In this document: positions 12,371-22,709 of the stretch, one piece after another
Layout: each line of letters begins with the position of its first letter
How positions within the stretch are numbered: position 1 is the first letter of the stretch
Source of the DNA: Camarhynchus parvulus
Lineage: Eukaryota > Chordata > Aves > Passeriformes > Thraupidae
Length of the DNA stretch: 64,000 nt
Reading direction: 5' to 3'
Assembly (NCBI RefSeq): GCF_901933205.1
Contig: NC_044572.1
Span: 30,886,001 to 30,950,000 of the forward strand
Translations under genes and position numbers: made by a program
Notes under the pieces: generated by a model
The model's input: the letters and a program-made list of their open reading frames with translations, nothing else
Told to the model about the DNA's origin: nothing
Database searches by the model: none

Positions 12371-15300
12371 CTGTAAAGAAATATACAACATAAACTGGAT
12401 TAGAGACATGTTAGGGCACCTCACATAGTGAAATATCAAAATTTGCTAAAACATGTATTTACACCAAGCAGATAGAAGATAAACATTTGCTAAAAAAAAC
12501 AACAGATGGAGAACATGATACTCTCTGTTACAGAGAATCAGAGTTTAATACTCTCAGGGTAATTTCTATTACCTTACTAGCTTCCTTCTTACCACATAAT
12601 AAATATTCTCTTTCGAATCTTAGCCTAAATTTCCTCTCTAAAGTGCCATACAGACCATTTGGTAGTTCCTCGTTTCTAGCACTTATTCATCCCCTAATTC
12701 ATAACTACACATTGTGTAGTAAAGATTTTCTGCGTTTTCTTTTAAGTCATTCACAAAAACAAACAGCTAGTGGCCTATTCAGTCATATACGAGGCATACT
12801 GCTGATTTTACCAAGCAATTACCCTACTCTAATTAAAACAAAGGTGATGCCTGAAAAGTATTTAAAAAAAACCCAAAAACCAAAAAGAAACAAACAAACA
12901 ACAACAAAAAAAACAAACAACCAAAAACTCAAAACAAAACAAAACAAAAACCCTAAAAAACAAAACCCCCAAAAAACTCCACAAAAAACCACCAGATTCC
13001 TCCCCCCAAGAGGTACCTTGCAACCAAGAGCACTGGAAAAATGTCTAAGACAAATATGGGAAGAATGCAGCTAAAAACCATGGAAGTTTTTATGTCCCCA
13101 GAGGCACTGAAGACAAAACTGCTAACTTTCACTGCAAGTCCACTGAAACCATCCAGAGCATCCTTCCAGATCAAAGGAAGAAACAAACAAAAAATGCTAT
13201 GAACTTGCCAGTAGGAGTCATATTATACATTTAATCAAAACCAAAACCACGTTGAAAGAAAAACATTGCTTAGTAAAGGACAGATTTAAAAGAAAAACGT
13301 GAATGAACTCTTCTGAAGACAAGATTTCTCGCAAGGTGCCCCACTAACTTACAGAGGCCTAAGGAGGAAGTTGACACATTTTCTCATCTTTGAAATTCTC
13401 ATGTTTCAGCAAGTATTTAAGTCATGTATTTGTCATTATACAACACATATGCATGTGTTTGTGTGCAACTTTCAATGTAATCACTGTGTTCAGGACGCCT
13501 GGACTGTTTGCACTTGAAAAGCCTATGCACAAAGCTACTCTTGGACACCTGCATGTGCTATTTTGAGCATGTATTATATATACAATCAACAATTAATAGG
13601 TCAACATACTCAGATTTTTAAAGCTCAAGAAACACCTAGTTTTACTTTTTCCAGGGAAAATTTCCATGGGAGTTCTAAACAGCAGAAACACCAGAAAGTT
13701 TAGTTTAAGACAACATATATATATAGTTATAATAATATATGTATATAGTTATATATGTATATAGTTATATATACAGATTTGTATAAAAATAAGAAAGTTG
13801 AAAGACTAAGATGTAATTAAAATCACTTAGCTTGCAAAAAACTTATTAAATCAGTTAAAAATATTCTCTATTAAGGCACCATACCTGCTTTTAGTGAGTC
13901 CTCCTCGAATGAAGAACACCCCAGCTGTATCAGAATCCAAGTGCAACACTTGAAATTTCAGTTCATCCCCTATTTTAAACCCCAGCTCTTGCCACTGTAC
14001 AGGGGACATTTGTTCAGGCTTGGGGATAGATGCATTGAAGCATCCATGTATCAGGCACCCAATGTGACTAGGGGCCACTTTATTAATTACACCCTAAAAA
14101 AGAAAAAGAATGTCATGCAAGTCTATAGCAAAAATTAGCCCTTTCAACGGAAACCCTTTAAATATTTAGTTTCCCATATGGAAAATTTTCAGTAAGAGTT
14201 TATGTACAAGTTAGGAAGTCAGTTTATCTAGCAATAAGTTAACACACCTTCACTAAAATCAAAGTTAGTCCTGTAAACACTTCGTACAATTCCTCTGAAC
14301 ATAGAGCTGAACTGCAGGACAAGAAGTCAAAACGTGGGATTTAGCTACAGTGAATACCTGAATAGAGTAGGTAACTCCTTACACTTCAGTGATCAACTTT
14401 GCTTTGAAGCCATTTTAAGTCTGATTTACTTGTCTAAAATGCTCTTCAAGCTGGCACAGCAGTACTTAGCAACTGAAGATAGGGAAGACACATAAAAAGC
14501 TTCTAAATACTCTATTCAGTGGGTTTCGGAGACACGTGCATATGAAACCATATCCACCTTTGTTTTACCCATAGAATTCATGACAGACACTGAAAAATTT
14601 TCGATTCTCTTCCTAGGAGGATGGCACATTCATCCTGAAACACAATTATAAAGATGCCACCTGTGCTGCAAAAGGTATGGCACAACAATGAATGTAAGCC
14701 AGCTCTCAACATGCTTCACCCACAAGTGCTGAGCAAGGGTTTTGACAAGCTTAAAGCTGTTCCGTGATCCATACAAGTCCATTACTGAAAGGCAGGCTTC
14801 AACTTGATGGCTGGAGGAATCGAACTCGAGAGCATCCTAAACATTTCTGTCACTATAATACACTTGTTTGAGAATTATCTGCTCTTGAGAAAGGAGCACT
14901 TGTATGATATACACAGTTATGATACACTGTTAAACATGCAATCCTTATGATACAGTGGTTTAGCAATATATAATTATATGTAAATTCAACAAACCTAGAG
15001 ACAGACAGAACAACAAATTACAGTAAAAAGTACTAGTACAAACTACTAAAATTTGCTATGAACTACAGATAAATGAATAAGCTAACATAAACTAAAATAC
15101 GTCTCCACCTAAGCCCGAGACCTCTTGACCTTGGAGACAAGCCAAGCTTTGAAAACCTAATAAAAAAAGCCCGTCCCGTGAGACGCCAATGCCTTCGCAT
15201 ACCACCAGCTTCTTCCCTTTCTTGGGGCTGAAGATGACGAAGTCCGCCTCCACGTCCAGGTGGATGAACCCTTGATCGTCATAGATGTCGCCGAGCTCCC

Positions 15301-15587
15301 CCACCACTTTGATGTTGTCGTAAGCCACCGGCACGCCCTGCAGGCTGGAAGGACAAGGAGGAGGGGTCCCGTGAGCTGCCAGGCCGAGCCGGCGCCCCGG
15401 CCCCGCCCGGGCCCCGCGGCCGCACCTCTCCGAGTAGCGCAGGAGCTCGGCGTCCAGCTGCGCGCGGATGCCGGAGCGCTTGCGGCCCAGGAAGCGCGGG
15501 GGCAGCGCCACGTGCCGCCGGTGCGGCGCCGCCACCAGGCACGAGTGGCGCCGCGCCACCAGCGCGCGGGCCGCGCCGAACGAGGGC

Positions 15588-15621
<34 letters not shown>

Positions 15622-15673
15622 GGGCGGGCGGCGGCAGCGCCGGGGCGGCGGGCGGCTCCCGCGGCACGGCCAT
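11959..15673 (-). CDS. POLR1F: POLR1F (TWISTNB/RPA43), RNA polymerase I subunit, whole gene
   Basis: Encodes the homologue of yeast Rpa43, a stalk subunit of RNA polymerase I that in yeast contacts initiation factor Rrn3 and works in the nucleolus on rRNA genes. Four coding exons (15426-15673, 15203-15344, 13885-14093, 11959-12370) join in phase to 336 codons, close to the roughly 338 I recall for the human protein. Domains in order: an Ala/Pro-rich N-terminus with 11 alanines at residues 19-29; an RPB7-like N-terminal part containing RRHSCLVAAPHRRH and LDAELLRYSE; the conserved stretch AYDNIKVVGELGDIYDDQG; an OB/S1-like part with SHIGCLIHGCFNASIPKP; and a charged tail with nine lysines at about 267-275 and the conserved SDSSGYQSDHK. 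The lysine-rich tail would suit nucleolar targeting (inference). Identification rests on remembered family sequence and is strong. Confidence 0.96.
12866..13001. repeat. A/C-rich low-complexity block
   Basis: Irregular runs of CAAAC, CAAAA and CCAAAAA. Similar A-rich blocks with scattered C occur at about 22567-22709, 40148-40192, 60226-60286 and 62990-63025, so this is a recurring composition in the window rather than a unique signal. Confidence 0.8.
13714..13774. repeat. AT-rich minisatellite in POLR1F intron 3
   Basis: Repeats of a roughly 16-nt unit resembling GTATATAGTTATATAT, about three copies, preceded by a short (TA)n run. Confidence 0.75.
13885..14093 (-). CDS. POLR1F: POLR1F coding exon 3
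   Basis: The acceptor TTTTTTAG precedes GGT GTA ATT AAT AAA GTG (GVINKV), followed by APSHIGCLIHGCFNASIPKP, the most recognisable block of the OB-like domain. The exon codes for residues 131-199 plus two bases of codon 200, running through IGDELKFQVLHLDSDTAGVF. It ends AGC AG before donor GTATGG. Confidence 0.95.
14094..15202 (-). other. POLR1F intron 2
   Basis: 1,109 nt between donor GTATGC and acceptor TTTTTTAG, in unique AT-rich sequence. I see no repeat, RNA gene or exon in it. Confidence 0.8.
15203..15344 (-). CDS. POLR1F: POLR1F coding exon 2
   Basis: The acceptor CCTTCCAG precedes C CTG CAG GGC, and the split codon AG/C gives serine, restoring RYSE-S-LQGVPVAYDN. The exon codes for residues 83-130, including IKVVGELGDIYDDQG and EADFVIFSPKKGKKLV, and ends at donor GTATGC in phase 0. 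The intron before it is only 81 nt and very GC-rich. Confidence 0.94.
15345..15425 (-). other. POLR1F intron 1 (81 nt)
   Basis: A very short intron of roughly 80% G+C between donor GTGCGG and acceptor CCTTCCAG, wholly inside the CpG island. If retained, the frame stays open through it, so a retained-intron product would not be stopped within the intron itself. Confidence 0.85.
15426..15673 (-). CDS. POLR1F: POLR1F coding exon 1
   Basis: Codes for residues 1-82 plus two bases of codon 83. The start ATG (15671-15673) has G at +4 but T at -3, a moderate Kozak context. It was chosen because it begins the Ala/Pro-rich N-terminus expected for the family. The same frame stays open upstream to an ATG at 15829, which would add 52 residues with no family support. 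The exon ends ...CGGAG AG, followed by donor GTGCGG (phase 2). It lies in a CpG island and contains a (GGC)10 run. Confidence 0.92.
15590..15619 (-). repeat. (GCC)10 coding triplet repeat, poly-alanine
   Basis: Ten uninterrupted GGC triplets on the plus strand, read as GCC on the gene strand, encode ten of the eleven alanines at residues 19-29 of POLR1F. Uninterrupted GC-rich triplets are prone to length change. Confidence 0.93.
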
Positions 15674-16001
15674 GCACGGACGGGCCCGCGGGCGCACCGC
15701 GATGGCGTCAGGCCCTTCCCTCCGCCGGGGAGAGCCCGGCCGCGGCGGTGACGGAGTTCCGGGGGGGTGTGTTCGCCTTCGGAGGGGCGTTTCGTGCCGC
15801 GCGACGGTGTCATTTTTAACTCTTTCCAACCTGTTTTACATGTCGGAATCATGGATTGTTCTGAGTTGGAAGGAGCGTCGAGTCCGGCTTTTACGGGAAC
15901 GGCGCGCATGGGGATCGCGCTGTGAGCGCGGCCCCCGGAGCCGCCGGCGGGAGCCCCGGGACCCGCACCGAACACACCTGCTCCTAGGGGCAGGAAACGT
16001 G

Positions 16002-16161
16002 TCACCTGTGAATTTGTTTCTATGAGAAAGTTATCGTATTGTTTATTCTTATTCTTAATATTATACTTATTATTTATTTCACGTTATCATATTATTTAAT
16101 CCACTATCTGAACACACTTCATTCACTGGCTGGAAACACACAGGAGAGTTTCAGCGTTGGA
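16002..16161 (+). repeat. Unidentified interspersed repeat, copy 1
   Basis: The core (about 16080-16161) matches the reverse complement of 20545-20626 with about five differences in 82 nt. The match continues on the far side as a GTTTCTATGAGAAAG block, after about 48 nt of extra AT-rich sequence present only in this copy. That extra piece starts GTTATCGTATTGTTTA, resembling the core's own GTTATCATATTATTTA, so it may be a partial internal duplication. The copy lies about 330 bp upstream of the POLR1F start codon. The family is not recognised; an LTR or non-autonomous element fragment is possible. Confidence 0.8.
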
Positions 16162-19100
16162 AACTTGCGAATTGGCCTTCTGAATTTAAATTGGGCATTT
16201 GGTAATCCAGGCAACAGACGCAGTTAAGAATTACCTTAGTGGTGTTCTTCACATACAGCAATTTTAAGAATACAGAATTTGTCGTCTGTTGCTAGACCCC
16301 AGATCCAGTTTGTGCCTATGATGAGGAATGTTTAAATGTATTTAATAACCGCAGACTGAGGAGAACAAAATAAAGTACAAGTCTTCAAAAGGGTTGCTGG
16401 TGCACTCTACACTGCAATTACTTACAAAGTGAACTGCAGTACTAGAACCTTGTCCAGAAGCCTTATAGTTTCTGCAGTACTAAACTAGAACTGCAGTACT
16501 AATACCTTGTCCAGCTGGGAATGATGGAATTTGTGGCTGGTTAGTGAAGACATGGTCCAGAAGAGTAATTCAGACTTTATATCCACACAAAGCAGCACGG
16601 TATGATTTTACTTTAAACTGATTCAACTGAACTCATGCAAAACGTTGAAAAGGTGTTCTCCCATTGATTTAAATCTAATTTATATCAACTTAACTTGTTA
16701 TGGTAAATGTACAGTTTCAAACTGATTGAATCCATATGGGGAGTTACAAAAGAAAAAAAAAGTATGTATCGGTTTCATTTCAGGTGTTAAAATTCCTTTT
16801 ATACCGTGGAGGGCTCAGAAACACTGTTTTGTGAAAACAAGCCTTACATCAGATACCAGAAATCCTTGAACTCCCTATAAAACATTTAGTGATGCAAAAG
16901 CCTTTGAAACTACTCAAATACTACATCACCAGAAAGTTTTCCTTGACTGAACATACTGTGAAGACAGGACATTGTTAGCTTTCACAAGTAAAACAAATGG
17001 TATAATTTGCAGTACTTTACTGCAAGTAAAGTTGGATTAGTGTGAAAGACCTGACATAAAAATGGCTTTCAGATGTCATACCAAACTCCAAAATTGAAAG
17101 AGAAAATGTCTTGAACTACTGTAATCTGTATTCCTATGTGGCTTTAGTCCTCCAAGGTATTTAATGTCTGTTGAAATTAATTTCATGTTATATGGTCTCA
17201 GCTTTCTGGAAAAAATATTGTATTTTTTATTTCAACTATTTGGATCATATTTAAACCTTGCAATATGCTTTCAATCTTGGTTAAAGACCTTAAACAATAA
17301 CTGCATGCACTTCTATTCCTAAAAGAAATATATTTTTATAACTCTTATTTATGAGTGGATTTAGTTTGCAGGGAGAACATATAATACACTAAGGGCTCTA
17401 CTCAATTTTATCCAGGATAATAAAAACCTACCTTTGCTCTTAAAATGAAAACTAATAATAAGATGGAAAAGCAGCACAAACAAAAATGTGGACCTTTGTC
17501 TTTCACCCTGTAGTCAGGTTGGCCAAGATGGTGTTAGAAGGGCTCTGTCTCTCAGGGCCTGCAGCTATCCAAGGTTATCCCCATGGACTTCTATCACTAG
17601 AGAATTCCCTACGAGATTGAGTCTGTACTTTCTAACTGAATCTCCATTTATCCCTGCTTCTGTGCCTGATTTTCATTGCACAATGCTCTTGGGACTTCCA
17701 GATTTCCTTTCAGGCTAAACCAATCAGGAGAATGAACTTTAAATCCTAATGATCATTAAGTCTGTGTGGTAGGCCAGAGATAATTCAAAATAGCCAGTTT
17801 GAAATCCTTTAACTGTAAATACCTGGCCTCAGCACCAGCTGTTTTTCTCTGCAAGTCCACACCTGCCAGGTCCCGCTGCTTGCTGATGCAGTATGGTCTG
17901 TCTGTACCAAAAGCAGTGTTGTCTTGCAGTCTTGTAGAGATTTCAGACCCATGGCATGTCTTGGAGTCACTACCTCCCTGTAAAAGATACTCTGATGAAA
18001 GAAGGAATCTCAATCCAAATGCCACCTCCTCCAGCCAGTTCTTAAAACCATCTGGACCATAGGACTTAAATCCTAATATTCCCACATTCATTTCTTGGCT
18101 TCTTTCTCTTCCCTGGTAGTATAACTTTTCACTTCTTGATGTAAGCTTTCAGCTTAAAGAGTCTGTCTCGGCTGACCTTTCAGCAGCACTGCAGTGAGCC
18201 TGTGTCCAAAAAGGCAGCTAAAATCAATATCTAAACCAGCACAGCTGTTGGTATGTTTGCCAAGTCCCACAGTGGCTGATAAGTCTGTGCCGAGCCTGTT
18301 TTTCTCTCGAGGTCAGGTTGCAAGTAACAATGGGGACCAAACCCAAAAGCTGCCTTTGCAGTCACTGCTGTTCTTTTTCTTTCCATGTTATCTGGGTTTG
18401 TCTTGTTTTCACTGTGAAAGGATGCCAGATTTCAAAAAGGAGATTCCTTGACAACCACAACTTCTGCACCTCTCAGCTGGTCTTTTCTATCCATACAGTC
18501 ACTGCCATCTTGTATCCAGGTTTCTGAATTGACAATGTATGTTGGGTAGAAAGTTCATCCAATTGCTTATTGATGCTCTGTTGTGGCACATGCAACTCAT
18601 TCATTCAGAGAGTGACCCTTACCCAGCCTTAAAATCCTGGAAGCCTTGCAGAGTGGAAGAATGCTGATGGCAGTGTGCTGGAGTAGGAAATACACTCCCC
18701 CTTAGGACTGTGTGCCCGAAGTAATTTGTGCATCTTGAAATTTATTCCACCACAGGTTCCTTATCCCACAGCTTGCACTCTATAAAAAGGATAAATGAAG
18801 AAATGTCTCAGCTGCATATGTTAGAAACGGTACAAAAATTGTGCTCTGGATTTTTTTTCAAATGTTTTAGCTGGCTTCTCCTTTTTCGTTTTTAACCCTA
18901 GAGTATTTTTAATGAAAGTTCTTGCTGTCATACTTAGAAGGAAGAATGAGTACTCAAACTCTCTGTTTTGTTTTAAAGTTGTGTGGTAATAGGTTTGTTT
19001 CAATATCTTTGACCCTCATGACAAATAGAGACCAATCCTAGCCTTTTTGGTCATTGAGAACTAAGCACCTAAATGTCATTGAGGATTGTCAGCTTGTGGT

Positions 19101-19683
19101 CCTCTATATGGAATTCTGTTAGAAATTCTGCTTTGTGGAAGTTATTTTTAAGAGGGTGACCATTCAATTACGTATAAAATCTATCAGTGCAAAGGGTTAG
19201 CTAAAGTTAACAACAGTTACAGTAGTACAGGCTCATTTGACTGCAAATGTGAGAGGAATTAAGTTGTTACTGTCAGACACACATTAATTTGAGCAAATAT
19301 AGGATGATAAGATGAAACTGTCAATGGCCCAAGAAGGCAGATTCCCTTGACAGTGTATCAGGACTCTCTTAATTTGTACTTAAATAAATTGTACCAAATG
19401 CTGAAAGTCCACCAGATGGCACACAATAGCCTTGGTACGGATAAGTGCCGTCATCCAAGAGACGGAGAGGAACTGCATGCCTGGCTGAAAATTTAATCTG
19501 TGTTACACTATGCAGACTCTGCTTTGTTTTGTCAGCAATTAGTAGGTCAATCCCTAATAGCTAGGAAATTACTTAGAAAAACATTAAGGGAAAGAAATGC
19601 GATAAGACAGCAGTTATGTTAATTTCTTTCAGCTACTAATTTGTCTTGATTTGTAGTGACATTCATGATGTAAGGACATGGAG

Positions 19684-20140
19684 TAGTTGGAGTGAGTCCA
19701 AAGGAGGGTCACAAAGATGATCAGAGAGCTGGAGCACCTCTCTGTGAGGACAGACTGAGAGAGTTGGGGTTGTTCAGGCTGTGGAAGAGAAGACTCCAGG
19801 GAGACCTTATGGCACCTTCCAGTACCTAAAGGGGACCTACAAGAGAGCTGAAGAGGAACTTTTTACAAGGGTATGAAGTGGTGGGGCAAAGGAGGAATGG
19901 CTTCATACTAAAAAGGGGTGAGCTTAGATTAGATATGAGAAAGAGGTTCTTCATGTTAGGGTGATGAGGCACTGAAACATGGTGCCCACAGAAGTTGTGG
20001 GTGTCCTTTCCCTGGAAGTGTTCAAGGCCAGATTGGATGGGACTGAGCCAATGGAAGGAATGCCTCCCCACAGCTGGTGGAGTTGGCACTAGACAATGTT
20101 TCAGGTGTCTTCCATCCAAACAATTCTGTGATTCTATTCT
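19684..20140 (+). mobile_element. CR1 LINE 3' fragment
   Basis: Sense-strand CR1 3' region. Recognisable landmarks in order are GGAGGGTCACAAAGATGATC, GGAGCACCTCTC, GTTCAGGCTGTGGAAGAGAAG, GGTTCTTCATG...GTGATGAGGCACTG, AAGTGTTCAAGGCCAGATTGGATGG and the terminal AATTCTGTGATTCTATTCT. It is 5'-truncated, as usual for CR1, with many point changes and small gaps, so it is old and inactive. Confidence 0.93.
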
Positions 20141-20305
20141 TGGGATGGACATCTTCAAGCAGTTGGGGATTGACTAGATCTGCCTTTGGCTGTCGATTCT
20201 CTAAGTGGGTTATTGCCTGCTGGGGAATGGCTGATATGGCTGGCAATCGCTCTTGTGGAGATAAAATATCTTATCTATAAGATTTTATAGAAAGAAATGA
20301 CTGAA

Positions 20306-20378
20306 ATATTATATATATTATATATAATATATATAAAAATATATAATATATATTTACTGAAATAAATATATTACTGAA
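20306..20378. repeat. (TA)n-rich tract
   Basis: Alternating AT/TA runs with short interruptions, between the CR1 fragment and repeat copy 2. It is strongly self-complementary and would be unstable during amplification. Confidence 0.8.
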
Positions 20379-20544
20379 AGACCTGTGTTCAAGTAGCTCC
20401 CTGGCCTTATATCTGCATAAATAAGGAACCTGCTGTGGATGCCTGGTGCTGACTGTGGTGCTCCTCTCCAGCTCCACTGGTGCTTGAAGGCATAGTTTCA
20501 ATAGCAGAGACAGCATGGCCTGTGGAGGTCTGGCTGTTTGTTGG

Positions 20545-20652
20545 TCCAATGCTGAAACCCTCCTGTGTGTTTCCAGCTAGTGAGTGAAGTGTGTTCAGAT
20601 AGTGGATTAAATAATATGGTAACGTGACCTTTCTCATAGAAACAAGAGGTGA
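20545..20652 (-). repeat. Unidentified interspersed repeat, copy 2 (inverted)
   Basis: The reverse complement of this stretch matches 16002-16161: TTGTTTCTATGAGAAAG, then CACGTTACCATATTATTTAA, then a shared core ending GTTTCAGCATTGGA. The core is about 94% identical to copy 1 by eye. Both copies can be translated as a similar peptide (YYLIHYLNTLHSLAGNTQE), which reflects their nucleotide identity and is not evidence of coding. Sequence beyond each end of the match differs between the copies. Confidence 0.82.
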
Positions 20653-22566
20653 TGTTGCCACAGAAACAAGGGAGGAAAGCAGCCTGTGCCAGTGCAAGAA
20701 CAGTAAGGCTTTTCTGCAGCACTGTGAATGCTTCTGATGAATGATGCTAACAAATGAGATGGATGCACAGGTTGTAAATGGGGTAAATGAGGTGTCTCTT
20801 GACAATCTGTCTGTGCTATTTTGCAGTTTATATTCTGAGAAACTTCCAGCTACCTTTTACTCTGGTTTTTTTAAAATGTCAGGAAAGATGGGAATTAAGG
20901 ATCCACAGGGGATTGCCTCCAGAAAAGTCAGATGCTATTTATTTTGAGTAGAGTCTTTTTGTCATCCTGTTTTATGACTCCTATACTTCTTCCAGATACT
21001 GCAAAAGACAAAATAATCTTCTGGTTCTGCTAATAGTAGCCTGCTCTGTTTCTTCAGTGCTCCTCACATCCCAAGCCCTGTTACCAAAATAATTGTGAAG
21101 ACATTTATAAATGAAATTAAGAACATTAAGGCATTTATACTTTAATCCTTTCTTGCACAGTCCTATATATATTTTTTCCTATATATTTTTTTTTTCTTTA
21201 AATGGAAAACTGTTAATCATTCTGGCCTGGAAAACAGGTCCCAGATCTGAGGAGTTTGCCATTCAAGAGAGGTCCAAAGTAACCATCTGTTTGAAAGAAA
21301 GATAGCTGATTATATCTCCTAGGTTGTTTTCAAGCCCCTGTACTGCAATCTGAGTTTTACAAGTGAATTTCAGGAGGGTTGACACTTGAGAAGTATTAAA
21401 AACAGGGATAAATAATTCAGTTATGGGGATTTTTTTTTTATCTACAGAGTTTAGCAGGTAGTTTATTATCAACTGTGTTCAGGGTAACACATTAATCTTG
21501 GGGATTTTTGTCTGTATTTTCTTCTGCAGTTAAACTTGCTTTTGTATTGATAGACTGGAAAGTTGAAGCCTTTGCCCCAAATGTAATAGAAATGAGAGAC
21601 AATTCTTTCTGAAGCTAAAAATGTGCTTAATTTTACTCTCCTAAGTGTATCCTTTTGTTTTGGATCAAATATAAACTTGCTTGGATAATATCAAAACTAT
21701 TGTTCTTGTTGTATTTCCATCCTAAGAGGATGAAAAAAAAAAAAAATCTCAGATCTGATAGGGATTCTGTTTTCACATTGCAAGCCAAAGAGGCTGAGTA
21801 ACTATTAGAGCATTTTCCTGTTTATCCTGTTTATTTTCAGGAACCACTGAGATTCCTTTTCCAAGAATACGATAACTCAAAGATAAGCTTTTAATTTTTT
21901 TAATCAGTGTTTTGTACATGAAAATCTGCTTAAATGATGAAGAAATCCTTTTTAAATCTCTGCTTAAGAATGAGAATTTTAAAAATGACATCAGTGTAAA
22001 ACAATTCTAGATTTATCATTTTTCTGCTGCCCTTCTCAGGTAGTGTATACTCCTTCAGAAAGTCTGTAATATAATTGATTTTCTTAGAGGAGCTGAGCCT
22101 CTGACTATCAAGAGCAGCACTATCTACCTTTGGGAAAATAAATGGCAGTAGTCATTATTTTGAGTGGATACTGAAGAGCTTGACTGTCAATTTTTGCATT
22201 TGGGCAGAGAAGCTCTAGTTGCTCAAGCAAATGCACCTTCAATAGATTACATAATCTACAATGTGCTATGCCTTATCTTGAAAACTGTTAAGAGTGTCCC
22301 TCACCACTGAATGTGTCATTGCTAGGTATCACTTGATGCCTGAATGTTCACTGAATGTCAAGGATAAAGATAAGGTAGCATAAATTTAGGCAATTGTCAA
22401 GTTGTCCTAATCTGAAGAGAAAATTTTCTGTTCTCGTTCAACTTCCTGCTGAATTCATGGTTTGTCACATTCTCATTTACCCAGTTCAGCTGCTTACCAT
22501 CACATCTACCCCCCTCCTTGTAAAAATCCCAAGATTTCAGAAGTCATGGTAATAGTAAAACAGTAA

Positions 22567-22709
22567 AAATCCAACCAACCAACCAAAAAACACCATCTCC
22601 CCTGTCCCCCACAAAAAAAAACACCTCCTACCCCCAAACCAAAACCAACCAATAACAAAACAAAACCCCAAAACAACTAATCACCCAACAACCAAAGCAA
22701 AACAAAACA
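22567..22709. repeat. A/C-rich low-complexity block
   Basis: Contains CCAACCAACC, ACCCCCAAACC and CAAAACAAAAC runs, almost without G or T on the plus strand. Confidence 0.75.

Larger units (their letters stand above)
12371..13884 (-). other. POLR1F intron 3
   Basis: 1,514 nt between donor GTATGG and acceptor TTTACAG. It contains an A/C-rich low-complexity block (about 12866-13001) and an AT minisatellite (about 13714-13774). A 195-codon open frame on the plus strand (12487-13074) is kept open largely by the A-rich block and is not a gene. Confidence 0.85.
15330..15980. promoter_or_regulatory. CpG island, POLR1F promoter region
   Basis: A sharp rise in G+C and CpG density surrounds POLR1F exon 1 and the about 300 nt upstream of the start codon, against AT-rich flanks. 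This is the normal form of a vertebrate housekeeping promoter. No clear TATA box sits at a useful distance. Open frames of up to 282 codons on both strands here follow from the lack of AT-rich stop codons. Confidence 0.85.

Noticed and set aside
12487..13074. 195-codon plus-strand open frame
   Set aside because: It lies in POLR1F intron 3 and its second half is an A/C-rich low-complexity block giving Lys/Gln/Asn/Pro runs.
15092..16025. Long open frames of up to 282 codons on both strands over the POLR1F CpG island
   Set aside because: They follow from very high G+C and few stop codons. Only the frame matching the RPA43 family with consistent splice phases is real.
16080..16161. Shared peptide YYLIHYLNTLHSLAGNTQE in two open frames as evidence for a coding gene family
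   Set aside because: The two loci share the same nucleotides as an inverted repeat; the frames are short and lack any supported start, domain or splice structure.
19826..20280. Several overlapping open frames of 60-110 codons
   Set aside because: They fall within or at the edge of the CR1 3' region, downstream of its coding part, and are shadows of repeat sequence.
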